NCBI GenBank assembly: GCA_017889725.1
Contig: JAGGAE010000015.1
Location: 1-64,000, forward strand
Direction of reading: 5' to 3'
Length of the DNA: 64,000 nt
DNA from: Bacillota bacterium
GTDB taxonomy: Bacteria > Bacillota > Negativicutes > Sporomusales > CTSoil-080
Notes under the pieces: model-generated
Told to the model about the DNA's origin: nothing
Seen by the model: the letters and a program-made list of their open reading frames with translations, nothing else
Database searches by the model: none
Shown here: positions 28,712 to 39,211 of the stretch, piece by piece
Numbering within the stretch: position 1 is the first letter of the stretch
How the letters are laid out: every line of letters begins with the position of its first letter
Program-made: the position numbers and the translations under genes

Positions 28712-29692
28712 TTATTTACAACTACACCAAGGTTCTTCCGCTAGGAAATCCCCATCGGCGTAATAGTACGCTCTGGCCCGGCAACCACCACATATGTCAT
28801 CATAACCACATCTCCCGCAGGCTCCGCTGAGTGGCTGGTAACGAAGCTTGTGAAACAAGGGGCTATCCTTCCATACCTCGTCAAACCCGGTAAGCCGAAC
28901 ATTTCCGGCTGTAACAGGTAGATACGGGCAGGGCTGCACATCCCCGTTAGGCAATATGACGCAATAAGAAGTTCCCGCCAAACATCCTTTGGTAAACCGC
29001 ATAGACATATTTCGTTGTTTTGCCAAACGCATAAACTGGGGTGCACAAGTCGGCTTGAGTTCTATAGGCACTTGCCTCTGTTTATCCAGAATGCGCTCTA
29101 ATAACGCTTCGTACTCGGCTGTTTTCAATGTCGTCTCTTCTATATTTTTGCCACGTCCGGTAGGCACCAAAAAGAAAATGTGATGAGCAACAGCTCCCAA
29201 CTCTACCGCGAAATCGGTAATGTCGGTGACTTCCTGCCTATTCCAGGTAAGTACGGTGGTATGAATTTGAAAGGCCAAACCTTCCTCCCTGCAAGCTTTA
29301 ATACCTGCAAGGGTCTTCTCCCAAGCGCCTTGCTGCCCCCGAAACCAGTCATGACGGCTCTTATCGCCGCTGTCAAGGCTAATACCCGCACAAGCCAATC
29401 CAGCTTGTTTAAGTTTTTGGGCCACCTCCGGGGTTATAAGCATGCCATTGGTTCCGATAACCGGACGCAAGCCTACACTTTTTGCATGGCTGATAAGCTC
29501 ATATATATCTGGGCGAAGAAGAGGCTCACCGCCGCTTAAAATCATAATCTTAAAACCGGCTTTAGCAATCTGACTTAACAACGTCTTGCCTTCTGCCGTA
29601 GTTAGTTCATCCGAACGTTTTGTGCCTGCGTCACGGTAACAATGAATACAATTAATGTTACAAGCCTGCGTAGTATTCCAGGATATAATCAT
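28712..29692 (-). CDS. radical SAM/SPASM protein, AhbD-like heme biosynthesis
   Basis: CNINCIHCYRDAG radical SAM motif, C-terminal CGRCGYDDICGGC; start MIISWN behind AAGGAG. Confidence 0.75.
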   Translation of the reverse strand: MIISWNTTQACNINCIHCYRDAGTKRSDELTTAEGKTLLSQIAKAGFKIMILSGGEPLLRPDIYELISHAKSVGLRPVIGTNGMLITPEVAQKLKQAGLACAGISLDSGDKSRHDWFRGQQGAWEKTLAGIKACREEGLAFQIHTTVLTWNRQEVTDITDFAVELGAVAHHIFFLVPTGRGKNIEETTLKTAEYEALLERILDKQRQVPIELKPTCAPQFMRLAKQRNMSMRFTKGCLAGTSYCVILPNGDVQPCPYLPVTAGNVRLTGFDEVWKDSPLFHKLRYQPLSGACGRCGYDDICGGCRARAYYYADGDFLAEEPWCSCK

Positions 29693-30725
29693 TGGATTTA
29701 CTCCTTCCAATAAATTCATCCTGCGTCTTTTGCCAGATATCACTGAATAATTGTTCCCTGACATTTCCCAGTGTTTTATGTCCCCAAAACTGACAAGCAT
29801 GCACATTGCCCAATGGATCGACATTCGCCATTTTCTCGCCGGCCGAACAGCCGCCATGCATTGTCAGCAAAGCTTCAATTTCAGGTACCCGCTCAGGCTG
29901 TTTGCGTTCAAAGTACTGCAAAATATATATTCCGTCAGCATGATTATCCGTGGTTAGTATTTCTACTTCCACACCCCGTTTGTTAAAATCCAGCGTTTTA
30001 TCAATTAGCAACTCAATAATTTGACGTTTCTCTTCTGGGCTGGTATCCAGTTCAGCCATATTCTTTCCCCGCCCGGCGTAAACCAGGTGGTACATACAAA
30101 ACCTTGGTATTTTTTCCTGTTCTACAATATCTAGTATGGCCGGTAAGTCGTGCTGATTTTGTTTATTGACAGTAAACCGTATTCCCGTCTTATTCCCCGC
30201 CACCATCGAATTGCGAATGCCTTCCATTGCTGCCTGAAAGCTGCCTTTTTGCCCTCGGAATCGATCATGAACCTTTTCGGTTCCATCTAAACTCACGCCT
30301 ACATATTGGAACCCGGTCGCTTTTATCTGTTGAGCCATGCCCGGTGTTATGAGCGTGCCATTCGTGGAAAGTACCGGCCGTATCCCCTTTGCACACGCAT
30401 AAGCGCCGAGTTCGAATACATCGGGCCGCATTAAAGGCTCCCCACCGGAAAACAGCAGTACCGGCACATGCATCCGTGCTAGATTATCAATAAAAGCTTT
30501 TGCTTCCTGGGTTGTCAATTCACCGTTATACACGCGGTCTTCCGCTTCAATATAGCAGTGCTGACAGGTAAGATTGCAGCGATTGGTAATATTCCAAACA
30601 ACAATCGGCGTGGCATCAGACGAAAACTGCAGCATATTCGGCGGTAGCGTCCGCGAATTCCTCCCATACTTAACAAGATCAGAAACTGTGGCCGTTCCGC
30701 AAAGTAATTTAGTGCATCCTATCAC
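29658..30725 (-). CDS. radical SAM protein, AhbC-like (12,18-didecarboxysiroheme deacetylase), C-terminally truncated
   Basis: MIGCTKLLCGTATVSDLVKYGR N-terminus, CNLTCQHCYIEA; ends 18 aa after SDIW without SPASM CxxC motif. Confidence 0.7.
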   Translation of the reverse strand: MIGCTKLLCGTATVSDLVKYGRNSRTLPPNMLQFSSDATPIVVWNITNRCNLTCQHCYIEAEDRVYNGELTTQEAKAFIDNLARMHVPVLLFSGGEPLMRPDVFELGAYACAKGIRPVLSTNGTLITPGMAQQIKATGFQYVGVSLDGTEKVHDRFRGQKGSFQAAMEGIRNSMVAGNKTGIRFTVNKQNQHDLPAILDIVEQEKIPRFCMYHLVYAGRGKNMAELDTSPEEKRQIIELLIDKTLDFNKRGVEVEILTTDNHADGIYILQYFERKQPERVPEIEALLTMHGGCSAGEKMANVDPLGNVHACQFWGHKTLGNVREQLFSDIWQKTQDEFIGRSKSNDYILEYYAGL

Positions 30726-30818
30726 GCGATAACCCCCAAATAATTCTCTTTATGTGCAAACTGAAATATTTGCAACATTTACCGACTCTTAAGAAAACAT
30801 TCCATACAAACCGGCTGG

Positions 30819-31664
30819 TTAGCTTGCGGCTGAAGGGCAATGACGGATACATACTTCACAACCGGTGCAAAGCGCCGGATTATGGAAAAATTCCATCGCC
30901 TGTCCATGATCGAAGACGGTTATGGCTTTGTTCGGACATAGCTTATAGCACAACCCGCAAGTACGGCAACCAGAAGAAATAGTAAGACTATAAAAAAGGG
31001 CACCGGAAATATGTCCATTGTCGAATTCTTCACTATAGCGCAAAAACCATTGACGCCTAGGCAGTTGCTCGCCAGCCTCTGCAGGTTCCCGTACTATCTC
31101 CCTTACAGTAGAAACGGCATCCCCCAACAGCAGGGAGAAAAAATCACGCCGGGATACCACGCGTACCGGACGTTCCATGCTTGCAACCTGTTCACCAATA
31201 ATTAGCGGCCTTTTTCCAAGTAACGCTAAACACGTATTTACCTCTGCTGTAAGCTTCAGTAATTCTTTCGCCACCAAAAAGCGGCAGCTTTCACAGCCGT
31301 CGGTATTCACTACCACCTGCCGGTCGGAACTGGAAGCACAAAATACCAAACTCATGAGTATCCGCGCATCAAGAAATCCTAGACAAGGCCACCGGCTTTC
31401 TTTATTCTGACGGTTACATTCTAAAATAACATGTTGCTCTTCGGAAAAAAGCATCTCAATACCAGCAGGCGTAACCATGTCACTAGCTACCGCTTCCGCC
31501 GGACAAGCCGCCAAACAAAGACCACAGTCATTGCACCGTCCGGTATCAATCGTCAAATCCTCACTAATACTGTTTTCCCGACAAATTTCACCACAGCGAA
31601 AGCAGGTCATTTTTGCAAAGCGGAAGTTCAAACAAGACTCCCGCCTGATAACTACCGACCCCAC
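30819..31664 (-). CDS. 4Fe-4S ferredoxin-type protein with N- and C-terminal clusters
   Basis: CNDCGLCLAACPAEA, CRTCGLCYKLCPNKA, CTGCEVCIRHCPS; GTG start behind GGGAGGGGAGG. Confidence 0.75.
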   Translation of the reverse strand: MGSVVIRRESCLNFRFAKMTCFRCGEICRENSISEDLTIDTGRCNDCGLCLAACPAEAVASDMVTPAGIEMLFSEEQHVILECNRQNKESRWPCLGFLDARILMSLVFCASSSDRQVVVNTDGCESCRFLVAKELLKLTAEVNTCLALLGKRPLIIGEQVASMERPVRVVSRRDFFSLLLGDAVSTVREIVREPAEAGEQLPRRQWFLRYSEEFDNGHISGALFYSLTISSGCRTCGLCYKLCPNKAITVFDHGQAMEFFHNPALCTGCEVCIRHCPSAAS

Positions 31665-31776
31665 ACCGTTTTGCCCTCCCCTCCCGTTCACTGGCAAGAA
31701 AGGCTACTTTTTTTAGCAAAGCAGTTCTTTCCTTATTTCCCATATACCCGAAGCGGCGGTTCCAAGCACCTACTGC

Positions 31777-31956
31777 CTATTTTTTTGTAGACTCAATCAT
31801 TGTGGGTTTATCTTCCTTCTCACCTTCCGTAGCCGATTTAAACTCTCGAATGCTTTTGCCGATAGCTTTACCTATATCCGGCAGCTTCGATGGGCCAAAC
31901 ACAACCAGCGCGATAATCAGAATAAGCACTAACTCAGTCATGCCTACATTCCACAT
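31777..31956 (-). CDS. tatA: Sec-independent translocase TatA/E
   Basis: MTELVLILIIALVVFGPSKLPDIGKAIGKSIREFK. Confidence 0.93.
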   Translation of the reverse strand: MWNVGMTELVLILIIALVVFGPSKLPDIGKAIGKSIREFKSATEGEKEDKPTMIESTKK

Positions 31957-32007
31957 AATAAGCCTCCTCTCTACTTTTATATTAATCAAATGGTAAATTT
32001 ATACAAC

Positions 32008-33510
32008 CTAGTATTCCACGTTAACGAGTACCTCCGGAGTTCCCTTTACCGCTGGAAAAACAATACGAAACACCGTCCCCTCACCGACAGTACTCTCCAC
32101 TGAAACCACCGCATTGTGGCGATCAATAATTTCCTTGGCAATGGCTAACCCCAGACCGCTTCCCGCTTCCAAACGGCTATGCGACTTATCCGCTTTATAA
32201 AACCGTTCCCAAATAAAGGGTAAATCTTCCTCGGATATTCCTTTTCCCGTATCGGCTACCTCCAAGACTACCTTATCCCTTTCACGCCAAACCCTCATAG
32301 ATACCCTGCCGCCATCCGGCGTAAACTTAACGGCATTGTCAATTAAAATTAAAAGTAACTGCGTTAGTCTGTCGCCGTTTGCACGGATGCTGTTTTCGCC
32401 CGCAGCCGCTTCCCACCGGATACTCACACCCTTCTTGTTGGCCATGTTGCCCATCATCTGCACCACGCCATCGACTACTTCAGTCAGAGGTATAGCTTCC
32501 TCATCCATCGGATGACTTTGCGCCTGTATTTTACTTAAGTCCAGCAACTCGCGAATTAACTTTTCTAGCCGGACGGTCTCATCGCGCATCAAACGATAAT
32601 ACTTTTCGGCTTGTTGCGTTTCGAGCGTTCCGTCCAGCAACGCTTCCGTATACCCACGAATTATAGTTAAAGGAGTTCTCAGTTCATGAGAAACGTTAGC
32701 AATGAAATCCCGTCTGAGCTTCTCCATCCGTATCGTATTACTAACAAACCTCTCCAATTCGCAAGCCAATGTATTAAGCGAGTTTCCTAGTGCTCCCAAC
32801 TCATCGTCAGTAGTAATAGCAATCCTTGCATTATAGTCTCCGTGAGCCATAGCCGCCGCCGAAATTTGCATAGCCTTGAGCGGACGTACAATCCCGCTGG
32901 TAAGCCACCGCACAACAAGTACCGCCAACGCCAGCGCCAATAAACCAATTCCGCCAATCGAATAGTACAGCTGCTTCAAAAACTCATCAATGCCCCGTAC
33001 CGGAGCATGTAGAATAACCGCCGACTCAACAAAGCCCTCATCATTAACTAGCGGAACACCCACAATAAGCATGTCCTCTTCATACACAGGATGGTGGTAA
33101 TCACGGATTATTACCTCGCCGGCAAACACCTGATCCAATTCTTTACTAATCCGGTCTCGAAGACCGGCTTGTCCTTTACCGCTCTTTAGACGGCCACTCC
33201 GCTCGGTATTTGCCCTCGGGGTTGAAATGGCCACTATATTTCGGGAACCATCAACGACCCATACCCTTGCCCCCAAAATACTGTCAATGCTATTAATAAA
33301 GCTTTCAAATTGCACCTGGTCAATCCGGCCATGCCGATAATTATCCACAATAAAACCAATTTCGTATCCCTTATTAATAAGTTCTTTGCTTTTACTGGAA
33401 ATAAAGTATTCACGCAAAAGAACCGATATGGCTAACGACACAGAGACCAGAACTACGACCGTCAACAAAATATAACTATAGAGCAATCTCCGGTGCAATG
33501 AGGCTTTCAC
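32008..33510 (-). CDS. sensor histidine kinase (HAMP, HisKA, HATPase)
   Basis: DFIANVSHELRTPLTIIRGYTEAL, DTGKGISEEDLPFIWERFYKADKS. Confidence 0.94.
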   Translation of the reverse strand: MKASLHRRLLYSYILLTVVVLVSVSLAISVLLREYFISSKSKELINKGYEIGFIVDNYRHGRIDQVQFESFINSIDSILGARVWVVDGSRNIVAISTPRANTERSGRLKSGKGQAGLRDRISKELDQVFAGEVIIRDYHHPVYEEDMLIVGVPLVNDEGFVESAVILHAPVRGIDEFLKQLYYSIGGIGLLALALAVLVVRWLTSGIVRPLKAMQISAAAMAHGDYNARIAITTDDELGALGNSLNTLACELERFVSNTIRMEKLRRDFIANVSHELRTPLTIIRGYTEALLDGTLETQQAEKYYRLMRDETVRLEKLIRELLDLSKIQAQSHPMDEEAIPLTEVVDGVVQMMGNMANKKGVSIRWEAAAGENSIRANGDRLTQLLLILIDNAVKFTPDGGRVSMRVWRERDKVVLEVADTGKGISEEDLPFIWERFYKADKSHSRLEAGSGLGLAIAKEIIDRHNAVVSVESTVGEGTVFRIVFPAVKGTPEVLVNVEY

Positions 33511-34205
33511 GATTTCACCTCAAACTTATAGCCCACGCCCCAAACCGTTTTAATATCCCACTGGTTATTTTCTTCCGCCGAAAGTTTTTGTCTAATCCTT
33601 TTAATATGAGTATCTACCGTGCGGGTGTCTCCACAATACGAATATCCCCACACCGATTCCAGCAATTGTTCACGCGAAAACACTCTCCCGGCGTGGGAAG
33701 CCATATGCCATAATAATTCCATTTCTTTCGCCGTAAGCGAAACCTCTTTTCCCCCGACTGTGGCCCGGTATTCCCCCAAGTTAATTTCTAATTCCGAAAA
33801 CCTCAAAACTTCCCGATTCTCCGGCTGTTGCTTTGCCGCCGTCTGCCGTCTGAGCACCGCCTTTCCTCTAGCCACCACTTCTCGCGGATTAAAAGGTTTA
33901 CCAACATAATCATCCGCTCCACTATCCAATCCGGTAATACGCTCTTCATCGTCACTAAGAGCGGTAAGCATAATAATCGGCACCGCGGAGAACTTACGAA
34001 TCTGGCGGCAAGCCTCCAACCCGTCAAGCACCGGCATCATTAAATCCAATATTAAAAGGTTGGGATTGAGCTGTTGCACTTTAATAATGGTTTCAGCCCC
34101 ATCCGCAGCCGTCGCTACGGTAAACCCTTCTTTCCGAAAATATAAAGTCAAAAGTTCCCTGATCTGCGCATCATCATCCGCTATCAGAACGGTTGGTTCC
34201 GGCAT
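33507..34205 (-). CDS. OmpR-family response regulator
   Basis: VLIADDDAQIRELL…LDLMMPVLDG…winged-helix C-terminus. Confidence 0.95.
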   Translation of the reverse strand: MPEPTVLIADDDAQIRELLTLYFRKEGFTVATAADGAETIIKVQQLNPNLLILDLMMPVLDGLEACRQIRKFSAVPIIMLTALSDDEERITGLDSGADDYVGKPFNPREVVARGKAVLRRQTAAKQQPENREVLRFSELEINLGEYRATVGGKEVSLTAKEMELLWHMASHAGRVFSREQLLESVWGYSYCGDTRTVDTHIKRIRQKLSAEENNQWDIKTVWGVGYKFEVKS

Positions 34206-34304
34206 ACGAACGCCTCCTGCCCCATCTTGCTACTACCTTTAGTATATATGATACCTAACAACTTCACTATATAATTTGAAGTAAAAGGCGGGTAACCCCG
34301 CCTT

Positions 34305-34628
34305 TTATAATACGTTATTCAGAGCCGAACTAAATTCGCTTCGTGGCCGGAAACCGACAATGCGGGTTACTTCCTCTCCATCCTGGAATACCAAAATGGT
34401 TGGTATGCTCATTACTTTATAGCTTTTAGCCAGATCCTGCTGTTCATCAATATTTACCTTGACCACTGCGGCTTTACCTGCATACTCTGCGGCTACCGCC
34501 TCTAACTCCGGGGCAACCATTTTGCAAGGTCCGCACCACGATGCCCAAAAATCGACTAAGACCGGCTGCGTTGCATCAAGTACCTTTTCTTTAAAATCAG
34601 CTGAACTACTGATATTATATACCGCCAT
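34305..34628 (-). CDS. trxA: thioredoxin
   Basis: VLVDFWASWCGPCKMVAPELE; start re-called at MAVYNI. Confidence 0.93.
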   Translation of the reverse strand: MAVYNISSSADFKEKVLDATQPVLVDFWASWCGPCKMVAPELEAVAAEYAGKAAVVKVNIDEQQDLAKSYKVMSIPTILVFQDGEEVTRIVGFRPRSEFSSALNNVL

Positions 34629-34848
34629 TATCAGACCGCCTCCTTTTATTCTTCCACTACCTATAGTATGAAGCAAGTTATTACTTTTAAACCACCGCCA
34701 AAGGAATCGGATTACTTTTATTGTAAAATAACGTTTCTTAATTGTCAAGAAACTTCCTTTTATTTTTCCATTTTCTCGTATTTCAGTAACAAAAACTTGC
34801 CCCTTTACGTACTATATACAACTAAAGATTATCGAAGGAGGCATATCT

Positions 34849-34965
34849 ATGAATCTCCGGAATTTCGGTTCTTGCGGGTTTGGCGGCAACGGTTTTTTTA
34901 TTGTCATCATCATCATCATTGCACTTTTCTTCTTCTTTGCTGAAGAAGAATCCAGTTCACTATAA
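34849..34965 (+). CDS. 38-aa Gly-rich/hydrophobic small protein (YjcZ-like architecture)
   Basis: RBS GAAGGAGG; MNLRNFGSCGFGGNGFFIVIIIIIALFFFFAEEESSSL*. Confidence 0.65.
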   Translation: MNLRNFGSCGFGGNGFFIVIIIIIALFFFFAEEESSSL

Positions 34966-35096
34966 TCATCAACTTTTTAGCTTACAACACCTCCTTGTTG
35001 TCAAGGCCGGAGAATCGATCCCCGGCCTTTAGCCTTACAAAGTCAAAAGGAATCGGCACCCTGTATGGGTATCGATTCCTCATGAAAATCAAAATC

Positions 35097-35315
35097 TTAC
35101 ATATCTGACATCATGTGGTGTTCCGGCATCATGTGGTGTTCATGGGGCATGCCACAACGTGGACAGCACGTATGGCGGCGATGTTCATACTCATGCCCAC
35201 AGTGCGGGCATACCTTCACCATCACGTAACAACACTGTTCATACACCTTGAATTTCATTTCTCCCACGCATTTTTTAACGCAGCATTTAGGTCTTTTACA
35301 TCCATCATAGTACAT
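35097..35315 (-). CDS. Cys/His-rich small protein with zinc-ribbon-like CxxC pairs
   Basis: VCPHCGHEYEHRRHTCCPRCGMPHEHHMMPEHHMMSDM. Confidence 0.7.
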   Translation of the reverse strand: MYYDGCKRPKCCVKKCVGEMKFKVYEQCCYVMVKVCPHCGHEYEHRRHTCCPRCGMPHEHHMMPEHHMMSDM

Positions 35316-35482
35316 TATCTAGCATTCCTCCTTTCTATTATACAATATGCAAAAGACCATCAACATGTTATGGTTAATTTTTGCGTTTCTGGTTGCCCTT
35401 ATCACCTTATCGGTAACACAATCTCCCCCATGCACATACTGTATAGTAAGTTAAAAACAATCTGACAGGAGGTAAGTATTGC

Positions 35483-36064
35483 ATGAGTATTTTTCGCGAA
35501 CTATTAAATCCCGCTCTAGTCCGAGAATTAGAGCGCGAACTCAATACTGACGTACTGCTCTTTGGATTTGATGGTTTTACTTACTTTGGTAATCTGCAAG
35601 CCATTGACGATTGTCGAATTGCCATCTTATCCCCCGCTATAGAAGCGGAAAGCAGCAACGTAGAAATTTTAACCCCCGGCGGCGAGCTTGTTGAAGTAAA
35701 ATTTGCCCGGGTCGATTTGTGGCAGCTTGTCGGCAAGGGAACCAGCATCGTTTCCGATCCCATTCATTGTTCGCCCCCCAGCGGTCCTGTTGTTTTACAA
35801 CAACTCGGCCAGGACGCAGAACGTCAGGAAAGCAGCGATCTTATCCGCTGGCTCTTACGCCAGCTTGGCGATGACGTTGCTTTAACGACCTTGGGAGGCT
35901 TCCTCTTTGAAGGTACCCTAAGCGAAATAGATGATTGCTTGGCTATTTTGTCGGTGGAAGATGTATTTCTTCCCGGCACCAGTTCCAGTATATCCAGTGA
36001 CGCTTTACGCTCTGTAGTCGTGAACTTAAAAGCCCTGACATCCGTTTCCGGTTCAACCAGTTAA
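35483..36064 (+). CDS. conserved hypothetical with internally duplicated domain
   Basis: Two copies of GxFLFEGTLSEIDDCLAILS-like unit (GFTYFGNLQAIDDCRIAILS). Confidence 0.65.
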   Translation: MSIFRELLNPALVRELERELNTDVLLFGFDGFTYFGNLQAIDDCRIAILSPAIEAESSNVEILTPGGELVEVKFARVDLWQLVGKGTSIVSDPIHCSPPSGPVVLQQLGQDAERQESSDLIRWLLRQLGDDVALTTLGGFLFEGTLSEIDDCLAILSVEDVFLPGTSSSISSDALRSVVVNLKALTSVSGSTS

Positions 36065-36073
36065 ATGCTTTTT

Positions 36074-36112
36074 TCATGAAAAGACCCGGTTTAACCGCCG
36101 GGTCTTTTTTCA
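36074..36112 (+). terminator. rho-independent terminator
   Basis: AAAAGACCCGGTTTAACCGCCGGGTCTTTTTT. Confidence 0.8.
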
Positions 36113-36139
36113 TGATTACCAGGGAAAGGAGACATTGCT

Positions 36140-36964
36140 ATGCTTTTGGCTGTCGAATATCTCGGAGAAGTAGGCGTTGGCGTAACCGCGCCGCATTTTT
36201 TCCGTGCGGACAACGGACATATTTATGTCGTTAAATTAAAAAACAATCGTCTCGGCCCAACCGTCTTAGTCAGCGAGTATGTCGCTGCCCGCCTCGGACA
36301 TATCCTAGGACTTTGCTTTCCTCCCAGCGACCTCATCCACCTGTCATCTGAATTCATCCTGCAAACACCACTCTTTTCTTCCGGCGTTGATCCAGGACTG
36401 CATTTTGCCTCCCGTTATCTTACTCCAACACAGCACCTCACAAAAGAAACCCTCTCACTGGCCTCTAATGTTAATGAAATGGCCGGTGTTCTTCTCTTCG
36501 ACCATATGTTTCATAACCTTGACCATATCTCAAACAAGCGCAATCTATTATTGCACCGTGAAGAAACCGGCTTCAAAATATACTCCATTGACAACTCGCA
36601 TCTCTTCAAAGGAGGGCGCTGGACAGTCGCCAAGCTTGATAAATTAGCGAGAAAGACAAAAATATATACCCAGGGTTTATTTAGGGTTTTACTCAACGAT
36701 TTCCTTGCCGTGCAAGATTTTCTCCCTTACTTGGATAATGCAAATAATTTGACTGACCCCCTCATCACAGAACTTGTGCAAGATATTCCGGCGGAGTGGC
36801 TGACCGAAGAGGACGAACGCGCTGCTTTAATACGGCATATCCAAGCCCGCCGGGACATTGCCGGACAGCTCTTTCACAAGCTTTTAAAACACATTCCGAC
36901 CAGTCGCGGCGGAACAAAAACTTTTACCCCTCGCGTCATACGACACACCCTAAAAACTAAATAA
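36140..36964 (+). CDS. HipA-like kinase domain protein
   Basis: YVVKLKNNRLGPTVLVSEYVAARLG…LLFDHMFHNLDHISNKRNLLL…IYSIDNSHLF. Confidence 0.75.
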   Translation: MLLAVEYLGEVGVGVTAPHFFRADNGHIYVVKLKNNRLGPTVLVSEYVAARLGHILGLCFPPSDLIHLSSEFILQTPLFSSGVDPGLHFASRYLTPTQHLTKETLSLASNVNEMAGVLLFDHMFHNLDHISNKRNLLLHREETGFKIYSIDNSHLFKGGRWTVAKLDKLARKTKIYTQGLFRVLLNDFLAVQDFLPYLDNANNLTDPLITELVQDIPAEWLTEEDERAALIRHIQARRDIAGQLFHKLLKHIPTSRGGTKTFTPRVIRHTLKTK

Positions 36965-37040
36965 TACCAGCTTTTTCCCAAGCATCACAAAGCCCCTTCG
37001 GCAGGCTAAACCGAAGGGGCCAAACAATAAAACCCGTTTA

Positions 37041-38018
37041 TTACTCTTTTAGATTGTTTTCCCGGTACCATTGTATAGTCTTAACCAATCCCGCCTCTAA
37101 TGGCGTGGCGGCGACAAACCCGAACTGCCGGTGGGCTTCGCCGGTATCGAGACACCGTCTGGGCTGACCGTTAGGTTTCGCGGCATCCCAAGATATCGTT
37201 CCGGAAAACCCGGTCAAGCGGATTATCATCGCTACCAAATCCTTAATGGATACCTCCTGCCCAGTCCCCAGATTTACCGGCTGCACCCCTTCATAACGCT
37301 CCGTGGCCGATACAATACCTTCTGCAGCATCTTTGACATACAAAAATTCACGACTCGCTGATCCGTCCCCCCACACATTCACAGTAGCTAATCCCTGCTC
37401 TTTTGCCTCCAGGCACTTGCGAATAAGCGCCGGAATGACGTGTGACGTTTCCGGGGAAAAGTTATCACCCGGCCCGTATAAATTGGCCGGCATTAAATAA
37501 ATCACCTTAAACCCATACTGTTTTCTGTACGCCTGCCCTTGGACCAGCATCATCTTTTTTGCTAACCCATAGGGAGCATTGGTTTCTTCCGGGTAACCGT
37601 CCCAGAGGCTTTTCTCGGAAAAAGGTACTTCACAATACTTCGGGTAGGAACAGACCGTTCCAATCGCGACAAACTTTCTTACCCCATATATACGCCCATA
37701 TTCGATGAGCTGCGTCCCCATCATAAGGTTATCATAAAAATACTTGCCTGGATTTTGCATATTGGCCCCAATACCGCCAACAACTGCCGCCAGATGAATA
37801 ACAATATCCGGTTTAAGCTTCTCATACAACCGAATAACATTTTCGGCCTTGGTTAAGTCATATTCCGCACTACGGGGAACAAATATTTCCGAGCACCCTC
37901 TACTTTTGAGTTTTTCCACAACCTGAGACCCAAGAAAACCCGCTCCGCCGGTGACTACCACCCTGAGGTGCTCTAAATTCTCCTCACCAACCCCGTCACA
38001 CCTTTTATTCAACAGCAT
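37041..38018 (-). CDS. fcl: GDP-L-fucose synthase
   Basis: [39 protein letters not shown]. Confidence 0.93.
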   Translation of the reverse strand: MLLNKRCDGVGEENLEHLRVVVTGGAGFLGSQVVEKLKSRGCSEIFVPRSAEYDLTKAENVIRLYEKLKPDIVIHLAAVVGGIGANMQNPGKYFYDNLMMGTQLIEYGRIYGVRKFVAIGTVCSYPKYCEVPFSEKSLWDGYPEETNAPYGLAKKMMLVQGQAYRKQYGFKVIYLMPANLYGPGDNFSPETSHVIPALIRKCLEAKEQGLATVNVWGDGSASREFLYVKDAAEGIVSATERYEGVQPVNLGTGQEVSIKDLVAMIIRLTGFSGTISWDAAKPNGQPRRCLDTGEAHRQFGFVAATPLEAGLVKTIQWYRENNLKE

Positions 38019-39090
38019 GATGCACACCGTACCCTTGACTCAAACAAAAAGCTTCTTTCTCCACTTGCTTTATGTCCGCCTCCACCATTTTATTGACAAG
38101 TTCCTCAAAAGATACTTCCGGCTTCCAGCCTAGCTTTTCTCTGATCTTCGACGAATCAGCCACCAGCAAGTCAACCTCCGTAGGGCGAAAATAGCGATGA
38201 TCAATTTTCACAATAACCTTGCCTGTTTGGATATCTATCCCTTGCTCATCCAAACCCTCTCCCCTCCAGGCAAGATCAATTCCAGCACTTTTGCAAGCCA
38301 GTTCTACGAACTCACGCACGGAATACGTTTGACCAGTCCCCACCACATAATCATCCGGTTCCGATTGTTGCAGCATTAGCCACATCGCCCGGACATAATC
38401 TGAGGCATGCCCCCAGTCCCGTTTCGCATTCAGATTTCCTAAGTACAGCACATCCTGAAAACCTAACTTAATCCTGGCTATCCCGCTCGTAATCTTACGG
38501 GTAACAAAGGCTTCTCCTCTAAGTGGTGATTCATGGTTAAACAATATACCGTTACAAGCGAACATACCATACGCTTCCCGATAATTAACCGTAATCCAAT
38601 AAGCATATAATTTGGCGACCCCATACGGACTTCGTGGATAAAACGGAGTAGTTTCCCTCTGGGGTATCTCTCTGACTTTCCCGAAAAGTTCACTAGTTGA
38701 TGCCTGGTAAAACCTCGTTTTTTCGGCTAACCCCGAGATTCTCACCCCTTCCAGCAAACGAAGCGTACCCAACGCGTCGGTATTAGCGGTATACTCCGGC
38801 GACTCAAACGAAACCTTGACATGAGACTGTGCTGCCAAGTTGTAAATTTCATCGGGTTGAATCGCTTGCAATAGACGATATACATTAGCCCCATCCGTTA
38901 TATCCCCATAGTGAAGAAAAAAACGGCCTTCCAACTGGTTAGCCTTCTGGTACAGCTCGTCAATACGTTCTGTATTAGCAACAGAAGTTTTGCGCCGCAA
39001 ACCATGCACCTGATACCCTTGCGCAAGTAAAAATTCCGCTAGATAAGCGCCATCCTGTCCGGTTATTCCGGTTATTAACGCTGTTTTCAC
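38005..39090 (-). CDS. gmd: GDP-mannose 4,6-dehydratase
   Basis: [31 protein letters not shown]. Confidence 0.96.
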   Translation of the reverse strand: MKTALITGITGQDGAYLAEFLLAQGYQVHGLRRKTSVANTERIDELYQKANQLEGRFFLHYGDITDGANVYRLLQAIQPDEIYNLAAQSHVKVSFESPEYTANTDALGTLRLLEGVRISGLAEKTRFYQASTSELFGKVREIPQRETTPFYPRSPYGVAKLYAYWITVNYREAYGMFACNGILFNHESPLRGEAFVTRKITSGIARIKLGFQDVLYLGNLNAKRDWGHASDYVRAMWLMLQQSEPDDYVVGTGQTYSVREFVELACKSAGIDLAWRGEGLDEQGIDIQTGKVIVKIDHRYFRPTEVDLLVADSSKIREKLGWKPEVSFEELVNKMVEADIKQVEKEAFCLSQGYGVHHAVE

Positions 39091-39211
39091 GATATCCGCT
39101 CCCTTCGCCGCTCATCACCTTATGGTATTCACGAAGCAGGAACGTTGTGCAAACTCCCACGCAAAAAACCCCGCCTTACTAAGGCGGGGTAAAAAGTACT
39201 AGCCAAATTAT

